From: Panacagrimonas sp965216845
Lineage (GTDB): Bacteria > Pseudomonadota > Gammaproteobacteria > Nevskiales > Nevskiaceae
Length of the DNA: 64,000 nucleotides
Assembly: GCA_965216845.1 (NCBI GenBank)
Contig: OZ244200.1
Span: 248,001-312,000, forward strand
Reading direction: 5' to 3'
Within the stretch, counting starts at the first letter, position 1. Every line of letters starts with the position of its first letter. Position numbers and translations under genes: made by a program. Below the pieces are notes generated by a model. The model ran no database searches. It was not told the DNA's origin and saw only the letters and a program-made list of their open reading frames with translations. Positions 1 to 7,788 of the stretch are shown here, piece by piece.

Positions 1-855
1 GTGCGGGCGCGGGGAGACTTCGCTGAAGATGGCCTCATCGCCGCGAATGAACAGTTCCACGCCGAAAACCCCCTGCCCGCCCAGATCGCCGGTAATGGCC
101 TCGGCAATCTGTTGGGCTGATTCCAGCGCTGCCGCCGACATGGCCTGCGGCTGCCAGGATTGGCGATAGTCGCCGTCGATTTGCAGATGGCCGATGGGTG
201 CGCAAAAGCTTGTGCCGCCAGCGTGACGCACGGTGAGCAGGGTGATTTCGTAATCAAAATCCACAAAGCCTTCGACGATGACTTTGCCAGCGCCGGCACG
301 ACCACCAGACTGGGCGTAATCCCAGGCCGCTTGCACCTGATCCGCGGTTTTCACCAGGCTCTGACCTTTGCCGGAGGACGACATCACCGGCTTGACCACG
401 CACGGCAGGCCGATGTGCTGGATGGCCGCGTGGTACTCCGTTTCGGTTTGCGCGAAGCGATAGGGCGAGGTGGGCAGACGCAATTGCTCCGCCGCAAGCC
501 GGCGAATGCCCTCCCGATCCATGGTCAGCCTGGCTGCCCGCGCGGTGGGAATCACGCGCTGCCCGGCGGCTTCGAGTTCCAGCAGCGTCGGCGTGTGGAT
601 GGCCTCGATCTCCGGCACCACCAAGTGCGGCTTTTCCTGTTCGATCAGGTCGCGCAGCGCCTCGCCATCCAGCATGTTCAACACCTGTGATCGATGCGCC
701 ACCTGCATCGCCGGCGCGTTGGCGTAGCGATCCGCCGCGATGCATTCCACCCCCAGGCGCTGCAACTCGATCACAACTTCCTTGCCCAGTTCGCCGGAAC
801 CAAGCATGAGAACGCGGGTGGCCGAGGGGGAAAGTGGCGTGCCGATTTGTGTCAT
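1..855 (-). CDS. purT: Formate-dependent phosphoribosylglycinamide formyltransferase 2 (3' end cut by window)
   Basis: ATP-grasp enzyme of purine synthesis that makes formyl-GAR from GAR, formate and ATP without a folate cofactor. The 285 visible residues carry the N-terminal nucleotide-binding loop GSGELG (19-24), the VVPEIEAI segment (79-86) typical of PurT, and the ATP-grasp loop KPVMSSSGKG (155-164). The family is about 390 residues, so roughly the last 105 lie beyond the window edge. The start is the ATG at 855, preceded by AGGA nine bases upstream. It is transcribed away from the antitoxin gene on its right, with 59 bases between them. The reading frame is clean as far as it can be seen. 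Confidence 0.95.
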   Translation of the reverse strand, partial: MTQIGTPLSPSATRVLMLGSGELGKEVVIELQRLGVECIAADRYANAPAMQVAHRSQVLNMLDGEALRDLIEQEKPHLVVPEIEAIHTPTLLELEAAGQRVIPTARAARLTMDREGIRRLAAEQLRLPTSPYRFAQTETEYHAAIQHIGLPCVVKPVMSSSGKGQSLVKTADQVQAAWDYAQSGGRAGAGKVIVEGFVDFDYEITLLTVRHAGGTSFCAPIGHLQIDGDYRQSWQPQAMSAAALESAQQIAEAITGDLGGQGVFGVELFIRGDEAIFSEVSPRPH

Positions 856-914
856 GAATCAATTCCTGTGCTTATTTAATTGACTTCGCTGGCTAGCGAG
901 AACAGATTGCTCAC

Positions 915-1142
915 ATGAAAATGTTCAACATTCAAAAGGCCAGACGCCAGCTCTCCACTTTAATCCGAGCCGCCGAAGACGGAGAGGAGGTGATTATCGC
1001 GCGCGCCAACAAACCCGCCGTCCGATTGATTCCCTTGCGTTCCGACACGCATCCACGCCGCTTGGGTGAGGCAAAGGGCTTAGTCAAGATAGCGGAAGAC
1101 TTCGATTCGCTGCCCGAAGGGTATTTGGCGACATTCGAATGA
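915..1142 (+). CDS. Phd/YefM-family antitoxin, apparently without a toxin
   Basis: A 75-residue protein whose N-terminal half (MFNIQKARRQLSTLI, then EEVIIARANKPAVRLIPL) is the DNA-binding and dimerisation fold of Phd/YefM (PF02604) antitoxins that pair with PIN-domain (VapC-like) toxins. The C-terminal part, ending DFDSLPEGYLATFE, is the toxin-neutralising tail usual in VapB-type partners. No Shine-Dalgarno is evident; the second ATG at 921 is an alternative start. The stop codon overlaps an ATG (ATGA, 1139-1142) as in toxin-antitoxin pairs, but the following frame codes for no toxin and a convergent oxidoreductase begins 40 bases further. It is therefore probably a remnant or a stand-alone antitoxin. 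Confidence 0.85.
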   Translation: MKMFNIQKARRQLSTLIRAAEDGEEVIIARANKPAVRLIPLRSDTHPRRLGEAKGLVKIAEDFDSLPEGYLATFE

Positions 1143-1182
1143 AGCTTCTAGCATCGAATTCGGATGCAACAGGCCTCTGTCG
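1139..1182 (+). pseudogene. Possible vestige of the toxin start codon and first residues
   Basis: The ATG at 1139 overlaps the antitoxin stop as ATGA and reads M-K-L-L, the usual beginning of PIN-domain toxins (MKLLLDTH...). Similarity then stops, and the frame runs into the antisense of the neighbouring oxidoreductase. I read this as the left scar of a toxin deletion. The match is only four residues, so the call is weak. Confidence 0.3.
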
Positions 1183-2496
1183 TCATCGCCCTTTTCGCGC
1201 CTTGTGCATGGCGTGCGCGGCCTTGTATTCGCTGATGTTGTAACTCATGAATGCCGCCAGCGGCCCTTGTTTGAAATTAGGCGACAGGCCGTCCGCCAAG
1301 CGGAACAAGCTCATGTAATACCAGCCCTGCGCGCCGAAAATGTTGAGCACGCGAAACAGGGTCAGCGACGAGCTGGGGGAAAACATGCCCTTTCTGGCCA
1401 GCATCAGCTTGTGTTCGTAGCTTGGCAACTGCTTGAGCCGACCATCCAGCAAATGCCCCAGCGCCTCGGGACGGCCACACAATGGCCGACCAACGCCAAT
1501 CACGTCACAGGCATCCTCGGCCAGGGCGTCGTCCATCCCCTGGCGGCTACGGAACCCGCCGGTGACCATCAATGGCATCTTCGCCACGGCGCGAATCTTT
1601 TCCGCGTAATCAAGAAAATAGGCTTCGCGCTTCTTGGTGCTTTCACGCTTGGGCACGGCAGTGGACGCATCGCCCTGTAAGCCCAGGAGTGCCGGCTGCT
1701 CGTAGTTGCCGCCGGAAACTTCCAGCAGGTCCAGGGATTCATCGTTGAGCCATTGCACCACTTGCAGGCAATCTTCGTTGGAAAAGCCGTCCTTGCGGAA
1801 ATCATCGGAGTTCAGTTTCACCGCCACCGGGAAATCCGGTCCGACCGCCTTGCGGGTGGCACGCACGGTTTCCAGCAGCATCCTTGCGCGATTTTCCAGA
1901 CTACCGCCCCAGTCATCCCGGCGATGATTGGTCACCGGCGACAGGAACGAGCTCAACAGGTATCCGTGGGCGGCATGAATCTGCACGCCGGTGAAGCCGG
2001 TTTCGCGCGCGATCACGGCGACCTGGGCGAAGCGCTGAATGAAGTCCAGAATTTCTTCTTCGGTCAGCGCGCGTGGCTTGGCGAAGTTGCCCAGAATATT
2101 GAGCTGTTCCTCGGACGGCCCCAGCGGCTCGGAGGTGATATAGCGCGGCGACTGGCGTCCAGCATGCGAAATCTGCATCCACAGGTGATTGCCGCCAGCG
2201 GTCCCGGCCGCGGTCCACGCCGACAGCCGCGACCGGGCTTCGGCGTCGGTGGTCATCGGATCGGTCACGTCAATGGCGACGTTGTTGGGCCGCTCCAGAA
2301 CCCGCCGATCGATCTGCACATTGCCGGTCAGCAGCAGCCCGGCGCCGCCTTCGCTCCATTGTCGATATAGCGTGGCATGCCTCGGCGTGGCGCGCAGATA
2401 AGGGTCGCCCAGCCCTTCGGTCATGGCCGCCTTGCACAGCCGGTTTTTCAGTTCGGCGCCACAGGGCAACTTCAGCGGGTCATTGATGGTGGTCAC
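1183..2496 (-). CDS. NADH:flavin oxidoreductase, Old Yellow Enzyme family
   Basis: A 437-residue FMN TIM-barrel enzyme that reduces activated alkenes or related substrates with NAD(P)H. Visible family marks are MQISHAGRQ (107-115), HAAHGYLLSSFLSP (174-187), DWGGSLENR (195-203), VTGGFRS and IGVGRPL near the phosphate-binding end. It has the barrel only, without the C-terminal FeS/FAD/NAD domains of 2,4-dienoyl-CoA reductase. I place the start at the GTG at 2496, which has GGGGAGA just upstream; a longer open frame to 2760 would overlap mutM and looks like shadow. It lies 28 bases downstream of mutM as the last gene of the operon. The substrate cannot be told from sequence. Confidence 0.9.
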   Translation of the reverse strand: MTTINDPLKLPCGAELKNRLCKAAMTEGLGDPYLRATPRHATLYRQWSEGGAGLLLTGNVQIDRRVLERPNNVAIDVTDPMTTDAEARSRLSAWTAAGTAGGNHLWMQISHAGRQSPRYITSEPLGPSEEQLNILGNFAKPRALTEEEILDFIQRFAQVAVIARETGFTGVQIHAAHGYLLSSFLSPVTNHRRDDWGGSLENRARMLLETVRATRKAVGPDFPVAVKLNSDDFRKDGFSNEDCLQVVQWLNDESLDLLEVSGGNYEQPALLGLQGDASTAVPKRESTKKREAYFLDYAEKIRAVAKMPLMVTGGFRSRQGMDDALAEDACDVIGVGRPLCGRPEALGHLLDGRLKQLPSYEHKLMLARKGMFSPSSSLTLFRVLNIFGAQGWYYMSLFRLADGLSPNFKQGPLAAFMSYNISEYKAAHAMHKARKGR

Positions 2497-2524
2497 GTTC
2501 TCTCCCCAGAACTTTGTTTTGGAT

Positions 2525-3343
2525 TCAACATTGACAGCGCGGACAATAAAAGCTGGACCGTTGAGCGATGATGACACGCTTGATCGGTGTCTGGCAGCGT
2601 CGGCAGGGCTGACCCTGACGACCATAGACGAACAGGTCCTGCTGAAAATAACCAGCCTCGCCAGCGGCGCCGGCAAAATCGCGCAGCGTGGTCCCGCCGC
2701 ATTCGATGGCACGGTGCAACACGGCACGCACCGACACCACCAATCGCTCGAACTGGGCACGGCTCAGGCGGCCCGCGGCCCTGGCCGGACGGATGCCCGC
2801 CTGAAACAGGGATTCGGAAGCGTAAATATTGCCGGTGCCGGCAACAATGCGCGTATCCATCAGAAAATTCTTGATGGCTGCGCGGCGGCCGCGTGACTTG
2901 CCGAACAGGTATTCACCGTTGAACCGATCATCAAACGGCTCCGGGCCGATGCCCGCCAGAAGTGGGTGACTGGCCTGGTCGGCAGGCCAGCACAGCACGG
3001 CGCCGAAACGGCGCGGATCATGAAAACGCAGCATCTGGGCATCGTCCAGGGTCAGGTCCAGATGGTCGTGGCGGCCACCGGGCACCTGCGCGCCAAGCAG
3101 ACACAAGCGCCCGGACATCCCCAGATGCACAATCAGGCGGTTGCCATTATCCAGGCAAAGCAGCAGATACTTGCTGCGACGTTCAACCGCTTCGATCCGG
3201 TGTCCGCGCAGATGGGTGGACAGTGCCGGGTCCACCGGCCAGCGCAGCCGGTGCTCACGTACCCGTACCTCTTGGATGCGACGCCCCAGGATGCGCGGTT
3301 GCAGTCCTCGGCGAATGGTTTCGACTTCGGGCAACTCCGGCAA
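2525..3343 (-). CDS. mutM: Formamidopyrimidine-DNA glycosylase / AP lyase
   Basis: Base-excision repair enzyme that removes 8-oxoguanine and formamidopyrimidines and cleaves the abasic site. At 272 residues it is the usual size. It begins M-PELPEVETIRRG, giving the catalytic Pro2 and Glu3 after Met removal, and ends in the zinc finger with Cys247, Cys250, Cys267 and Cys270. The start codon is TTG, directly abutting the TAG stop of the DUF4340 gene, which implies translational coupling within the operon. The position of mutM behind an ABC exporter cluster is unusual; it is more often beside coaD or DNA metabolism genes. Confidence 0.97.
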   Translation of the reverse strand: MPELPEVETIRRGLQPRILGRRIQEVRVREHRLRWPVDPALSTHLRGHRIEAVERRSKYLLLCLDNGNRLIVHLGMSGRLCLLGAQVPGGRHDHLDLTLDDAQMLRFHDPRRFGAVLCWPADQASHPLLAGIGPEPFDDRFNGEYLFGKSRGRRAAIKNFLMDTRIVAGTGNIYASESLFQAGIRPARAAGRLSRAQFERLVVSVRAVLHRAIECGGTTLRDFAGAAGEAGYFQQDLFVYGRQGQPCRRCQTPIKRVIIAQRSSFYCPRCQC

Positions 3344-4231
3344 CTATTCCGCCTCGCCCGCCTGGCGGTCTGATTCGCTGGCTTCGTCGGGTTCGGCCGG
3401 GGGCTGGAACAGTTCGTTCAGCAACGCCTTGGACAGGGTGTAACGCACCTTCCAGTCCGCGCGCAACAACACCAACTGCGTCTCGTCCTCGGCGATCAGC
3501 AGCTCCACCGGCTCACCGGATTCCGGAATCAGGCGCAGACGCCGGGGGTCATCCGGCAGCTCGGTTTCCGGAGTCTGCGCACCGTTCCACATCGCACGCG
3601 CGTCGCGCCAGCCGTCCACCAACGCCAGCCAGCGTGATGGGTCGACATCCGGATGCTGCTCGGAACGCCATTGGCCATCCTGATTCTTGCGGATGCTGAA
3701 TGCAGGCAGTTCAATGGCCTTGAGCGCGGTGTTTTCCGGCAACAGCCGCCTGGACACCAGATCCGAGTAGTCCGAATCCAGCGCCGCGCTGGGCGGATCA
3801 TCCACCAGCACGATCTGAGCACCGACTTCCACATAGCGCCGATACTTGATCGGTTCCGTGCCGCCGATGGCGATCTTCTGATCGTTGAGCGTGACGGTGT
3901 AGCCGGGCGGATCCAGGCCCAGTTCGGCGCGATCCACCTGTGATGCGTCCAGACTTGACTGCGCTTCCAGGTCGACCAGGGCGAGAATGCCGTTGATTTC
4001 GAACGGGTCGGTGGGCGCGTCGATCGGCGCCACCAGGCGCCATTGGCCGTCCTGCTTTTGCAGGCGAATCTCGGGATGACCCGGGTGTTGCACCGAAATC
4101 GAGTCAATCGCTTCGCGCGACAAAGCTGTCAGCGGCGGTCCTTGCTCGGTTTTTTCCTGGCTGAACCAGACCGCCAGCCCCAGACCCGCCACCACCAGCA
4201 ACAAGACCAGATTGAGAGTGAGCCGGCGCAT
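3344..4231 (-). CDS. DUF4340 domain protein, accessory of a Gld-like ABC exporter
   Basis: A 295-residue protein with one N-terminal membrane anchor (about residues 5-23) and a long periplasmic part of the DUF4340 type. DUF4340 proteins recur next to GldF/GldG-type ABC permeases, where they are thought to form the extracytoplasmic part of the complex; their function is not known in detail. The start ATG at 4231 is preceded by AAGGTG, three bases after the stop of the GldG-like gene. The C-terminal end is rich in Glu and Pro. Confidence 0.85.
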   Translation of the reverse strand: MRRLTLNLVLLLVVAGLGLAVWFSQEKTEQGPPLTALSREAIDSISVQHPGHPEIRLQKQDGQWRLVAPIDAPTDPFEINGILALVDLEAQSSLDASQVDRAELGLDPPGYTVTLNDQKIAIGGTEPIKYRRYVEVGAQIVLVDDPPSAALDSDYSDLVSRRLLPENTALKAIELPAFSIRKNQDGQWRSEQHPDVDPSRWLALVDGWRDARAMWNGAQTPETELPDDPRRLRLIPESGEPVELLIAEDETQLVLLRADWKVRYTLSKALLNELFQPPAEPDEASESDRQAGEAE

Positions 4232-4234
4232 GAA

Positions 4235-5617
4235 TCACCTTCTACGGCGCACGGCCCAGCGGCCGACGCCAGCACCAAGCAGCAACAAAGGCAGGGCAAT
4301 CACGAAACCAGCGGAGATGAGCATCGTCGCCCAGTCCGGCAAGAACAGGTTGGTGTCCGGCGCTGATGGCACGTCAATATTGATCTGCTCATCGCGCGCG
4401 GCCAGCCATTGAATCAGATTCAAGCCCAGCTGCTGATTACCCAGCTGGCCGATGCCGGCGTCCGACAGAAAATCGGCATCGCCCACCAGGATCACGCGCT
4501 GCTGGGCTTCACTGGATTCGGACGACTCGGCGTCATCAGCAGCCTCCGGCACGGCGCGCATGCGCGTCAGCGTCACGCCGATATTCAACGGCCCGCCAAT
4601 ATCGCCGGCATCCGGATCAAACGTCACCGCCTCACCATCCATGGCGCCGGTTTCCAGCCAGGCTTCGCCGCTGCTGGTCAGCAAAGGGCTGGCGGTCCAA
4701 TCACTGTCGGGGCCGGTTTGAATCGCGCGCACCAATGGAAACAGGGTGACCTGATCCAGCCCTTGGGTCACCGCGCTGGGCGGATAACCGATGGCGGCGA
4801 AAATGCCCGGATGGCCGGTGCCGAGCAGTTCGTACTCTGGAAACACGGCGTAACCGTCGAGCCAGGTCACGCCCAGCGTTTCGGCCAGCGGCGCCAGGCC
4901 CGGATCATGATCCGGGTCGGCCAGCCACAGCAGATTGCCGCCCTGCTTCACGTAGTCCTCGATCAGCTTGATCTCGCCTTGCAGCATGGCGCTGCGTGGA
5001 CTGGCGATCACCAGCACCGAGGTGTTGTCCGGGATTCGTGGATTCTGCACCAGGCTCAGCGGCTGGACGTTCAAGCCCTTGTCGCGCAACACGCCGGCGA
5101 ACCGGGTGAACGCCTGCTGGCTCTGCGCCTCCACCACCGAGCGCTCGCCATGACCTTCGATGAATACGATCCAGCGTTCGCCCGAATACGTCAGTCGTTG
5201 CAAGGCACCGGTCACCGCCTGCTCCGACAGCGAACGCAGATTTTCGCGCCGCCCCTGATATTCCAGTACCACCTCGCCGGCGAAGGAAACACCGTAATCC
5301 TTGACCTTTTGCGGATTGCTCGACGGATCGACGAATGTGAGTTCGAAGTCCGGCTTGAAGCGTTGGTACTGTTCGGCGAAAAACTGGACGGTGGGCCGGT
5401 TCTCGCCGCCCGGATAACTGAAGGCGATCATGCGTACCGGGTCCGCCATGCTTGCCAATTGCTTCTGGCTGGCCTCGGTGAGCGTGTTGCGCTTGTTGAC
5501 GGTCCAGTCATGCTGCACGCTGTAACGGACCGACAACCAGCCGATCAACACCAGCACGGTGACGATCAATACGCCATTGATCAGCTGCTGAATCAGGTTT
5601 TGATGTTTTTGTTTCAT
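4235..5617 (-). CDS. GldG-like ABC transport auxiliary protein
   Basis: A 460-residue protein with a membrane span near residues 13-30, a large periplasmic ABC_transp_aux (GldG-type) domain containing YPGGENRPTVQFF and VIASPRSAMLQGEIKLIEDYVKQGG segments, and a second membrane span close to the C-terminus (about 430-452). In Bacteroidetes GldA/F/G is needed for gliding; in proteobacteria homologues the role is undefined. A low-complexity Glu/Ser stretch (EAADDAESSESSEAQQ) lies near residue 375. The start ATG at 5617 has AGGA upstream, and the permease gene ends four bases before it. Confidence 0.88.
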   Translation of the reverse strand: MKQKHQNLIQQLINGVLIVTVLVLIGWLSVRYSVQHDWTVNKRNTLTEASQKQLASMADPVRMIAFSYPGGENRPTVQFFAEQYQRFKPDFELTFVDPSSNPQKVKDYGVSFAGEVVLEYQGRRENLRSLSEQAVTGALQRLTYSGERWIVFIEGHGERSVVEAQSQQAFTRFAGVLRDKGLNVQPLSLVQNPRIPDNTSVLVIASPRSAMLQGEIKLIEDYVKQGGNLLWLADPDHDPGLAPLAETLGVTWLDGYAVFPEYELLGTGHPGIFAAIGYPPSAVTQGLDQVTLFPLVRAIQTGPDSDWTASPLLTSSGEAWLETGAMDGEAVTFDPDAGDIGGPLNIGVTLTRMRAVPEAADDAESSESSEAQQRVILVGDADFLSDAGIGQLGNQQLGLNLIQWLAARDEQINIDVPSAPDTNLFLPDWATMLISAGFVIALPLLLLGAGVGRWAVRRRR

Positions 5618-5621
5618 GACT

Positions 5622-6365
5622 TTAGTTCCTCTCCATATCCAGGCGAAGAACGGTCAGCCACAAGAACAGGGTTGTGAACAGCAGGTAATACACGACATCC
5701 GAAGAATCAAACAGCCCCGAGATCAAACTCTGGTAATGACTGACCAGCGAAAGATAATCAAACAGCGCGGCGAATTCACTGTCCGAGTTTGCCGGCATTT
5801 TCAACAACCAGATCAATAACAGCGCCGCAAAACTGCCGACGGCGGCAATGGTCGGTTCGCGCGTCAGGCTGGAAATGAACAGGCCGCAAGCGCCAAAGGA
5901 CATGGTCAGCAGAAACAGACCCAGCAAGCCGGCGGCCAAGCGACCGACATCCAGATCCACCGCCGGCAACAGTACCGCCGGCATCGCCGCCAGCAACAGG
6001 ATCAGGGCGGCAACAAACCCCAACAGGCCCAGAAACTTGCCCAGCACGATTTCGATCAAACTCACCGGCGCGGAAAACAACAGCGTCAATGTGCCGGACT
6101 TGCGCTCTTCGGAAAACAGCCGCATGGTCATCAGCGGCATCACCAGCAACAGAATAATGGTGGCCGACCCATAAAGCCCGGAACCGACATAATCCGAAAC
6201 GCCGATGCTCTGATCCGCAACCATGCTGTTGCGCTGATACTGGACCACGGCGCCCACGTAGATATAGCCAAAGATCAGCTGGGTAATCGCCAGCACCGAC
6301 CAGGCCAGGGGCGATACGAAAATACGCCGCGTTTCGTGCGCCGCAATGTTAATGACGTTGTTCAT
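5622..6365 (-). CDS. ABC-2 type transporter permease, GldF-like
   Basis: A 247-residue polytopic membrane protein with about six hydrophobic spans; the motif MTMRLFSEERKSGTLTLLFSAPVS (in part, around 82-105) is the cytoplasmic coupling region typical of ABC-2 permeases of the NosY/GldF group. Its ATG overlaps the stop of the ATPase gene (ATGA at 6362-6365), so the two should be translationally coupled and form one transporter with the GldG-like and DUF4340 proteins downstream. Confidence 0.9.
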   Translation of the reverse strand: MNNVINIAAHETRRIFVSPLAWSVLAITQLIFGYIYVGAVVQYQRNSMVADQSIGVSDYVGSGLYGSATIILLLVMPLMTMRLFSEERKSGTLTLLFSAPVSLIEIVLGKFLGLLGFVAALILLLAAMPAVLLPAVDLDVGRLAAGLLGLFLLTMSFGACGLFISSLTREPTIAAVGSFAALLLIWLLKMPANSDSEFAALFDYLSLVSHYQSLISGLFDSSDVVYYLLFTTLFLWLTVLRLDMERN

Positions 6366-7303
6366 GCCGCCTGCCTCAACACCGCGCCTTCACCGGCGGT
6401 CAGTTCCACGAATAGTTCCTCCAGCGTGCGCGCTTCCAGGCGCAACTCCAGCAAACCCCAACCCTGTTCGACCGACTGCGCGACGATCGCCTCACGCGGA
6501 TCGGCCTCAGCCGCCAGCGACAGTCGATAACGCTGTTGCTCCAGCGGCTGGCAACGCTCGACGCCATCGAGTTGCGTCAACCATTCGACCTGCGGCGCGC
6601 TGGCGAATTCCAGCATCAGGCTGCGCTGGCCAATCTGCGCATCGATGGCAGCGTCGTATACCGACCGCCCATCGTGCAGAATCATCACGCGATCACAAAT
6701 CGCCTGAATTTCCGGCAGGATGTGCGATGACAGGATCACGCTGTGGGTCATGCCCAGCTCACGAATCAGGCTGCGAATCTCGCGAATCTGATTCGGATCC
6801 AGCCCCACGGTGGGTTCGTCCAGGATAATCACCGGCGGCCGGTGGATGATGGCCTGCGCCAGGCCAACGCGCTGCTGGAAACCCTTGGACAGGTTGCCCA
6901 CCACACGACGACCCGCCTGGCTCAAGCCGCAATCGCGCTTGGCCGACTCCACCGCCTCGGCAATCGCCTTGGACGCAATGCCGTGCAGGCCGGCGCAGAA
7001 GCGCAGGTATTCATCCACCGTCAGCTCCGGGTAGACCGGCGGCTGTTCCGGCAGGTAACCCAACTGCTGCTTGGCCAGAATCGGCGCCTCGCTCAAGGAT
7101 TGCCCCTTGATGCGCACCTCCCCCTGGCTGGGCGAAAGGTTGCCGGTCAGCATTTTCATGGTGGTGGATTTGCCGGCGCCGTTGGGGCCAAGCAAACCGA
7201 GGATTTCGCCTTGCGAAAGCGTGAGATTCAGATTGTCGACCGCCACATTGGGGCCGTAACGGCGCGTCAGTTGTCGCGCCTGGATCAGCGTTTCGCTGCT
7301 CAT
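6362..7303 (-). CDS. ABC transporter ATP-binding protein, GldA-like
   Basis: A 313-residue ABC ATPase: Walker A GPNGAGKS (39-46), signature LSKGFQQR (138-145), Walker B with VIILDEPTVGLDP (158-170) and a C-terminal DUF4162-like region. It supplies energy to the GldF-like permease. It is the first gene of the six-gene minus-strand operon reaching the oxidoreductase at 1.2 kb; AGGGA precedes the ATG at 7303. The 171-base gap to the divergent ubiK gene should hold both promoters, though no strong consensus is visible. Confidence 0.93.
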   Translation of the reverse strand: MSSETLIQARQLTRRYGPNVAVDNLNLTLSQGEILGLLGPNGAGKSTTMKMLTGNLSPSQGEVRIKGQSLSEAPILAKQQLGYLPEQPPVYPELTVDEYLRFCAGLHGIASKAIAEAVESAKRDCGLSQAGRRVVGNLSKGFQQRVGLAQAIIHRPPVIILDEPTVGLDPNQIREIRSLIRELGMTHSVILSSHILPEIQAICDRVMILHDGRSVYDAAIDAQIGQRSLMLEFASAPQVEWLTQLDGVERCQPLEQQRYRLSLAAEADPREAIVAQSVEQGWGLLELRLEARTLEELFVELTAGEGAVLRQAA

Positions 7304-7474
7304 GATGGGATCCCTGGATTGACCGAGATGTTTGTTTTCGTCAGCGCCGGATGGACCACGATGCCGCAGCGTGGGTTCCGCGCCGGCGAAATTTTACGCA
7401 TGCCCCGCCAATCAGCAAGCCCGTTGCCGGCTCAGGCTATGATTTGCGCTCCCTCACGCGGCGTCAGACCTCGC

Positions 7475-7729
7475 ATGAACGAATTTCGTCAGATCGAAGA
7501 CTTGGCCGAACGACTGGCCGCCCTCCTCCCACCCGGCCTGAAAGGCCTGCGTGCGGAGCTGGAGGATAATTTTCGCGCCGTGTTGCGCGCCAATCTGGAA
7601 AAATTTGATCTGGTGTCGCGTGAGCGATTTGATGTTCAGACCGAGCTTCTTGCGCGCTGTCAGCAGCGGATGACATCGCTGGAGGCGCGCATCACGGCGT
7701 TGGAAACCGAACTTCGCCGCAAAAAGTAG
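7475..7729 (+). CDS. ubiK: Ubiquinone biosynthesis accessory factor UbiK (YqiC family)
   Basis: An 84-residue protein of the BMFP/UbiK family (PF04380). The family binds the lipid-carrier UbiJ and helps the Ubi complex in aerobic ubiquinone synthesis. It begins MNEFRQIEDLAERL and ends in a predicted coiled coil (RMTSLEARITALETELRRKK). The start is the internal ATG at 7475 of a longer shadow frame. In many gammaproteobacteria ubiK sits right beside comM; here the two are on the same strand but separated by the 7.3 kb Mrp operon. Confidence 0.9.
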   Translation: MNEFRQIEDLAERLAALLPPGLKGLRAELEDNFRAVLRANLEKFDLVSRERFDVQTELLARCQQRMTSLEARITALETELRRKK

Positions 7730-7788
7730 CCACCCACGCCCCTTGATGTGATCGAAGGCTTTTTCACGCGCTCGTTGGCAACGGGCGC

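Noticed and set aside
254..862. 202-residue minus-strand frame at the left edge
   Set aside because: Shadow of purT in another frame; composition is Arg/Gly/Ala-rich without domains, while the true PurT frame is open to the edge.
7768..7788. Hairpin GCGCTCGTT/AACGGGCGC between ubiK and the antiporter gene as terminator
   Set aside because: A T-run is missing downstream on both strands (it precedes the hairpin on the plus strand) and one pair is G-T.
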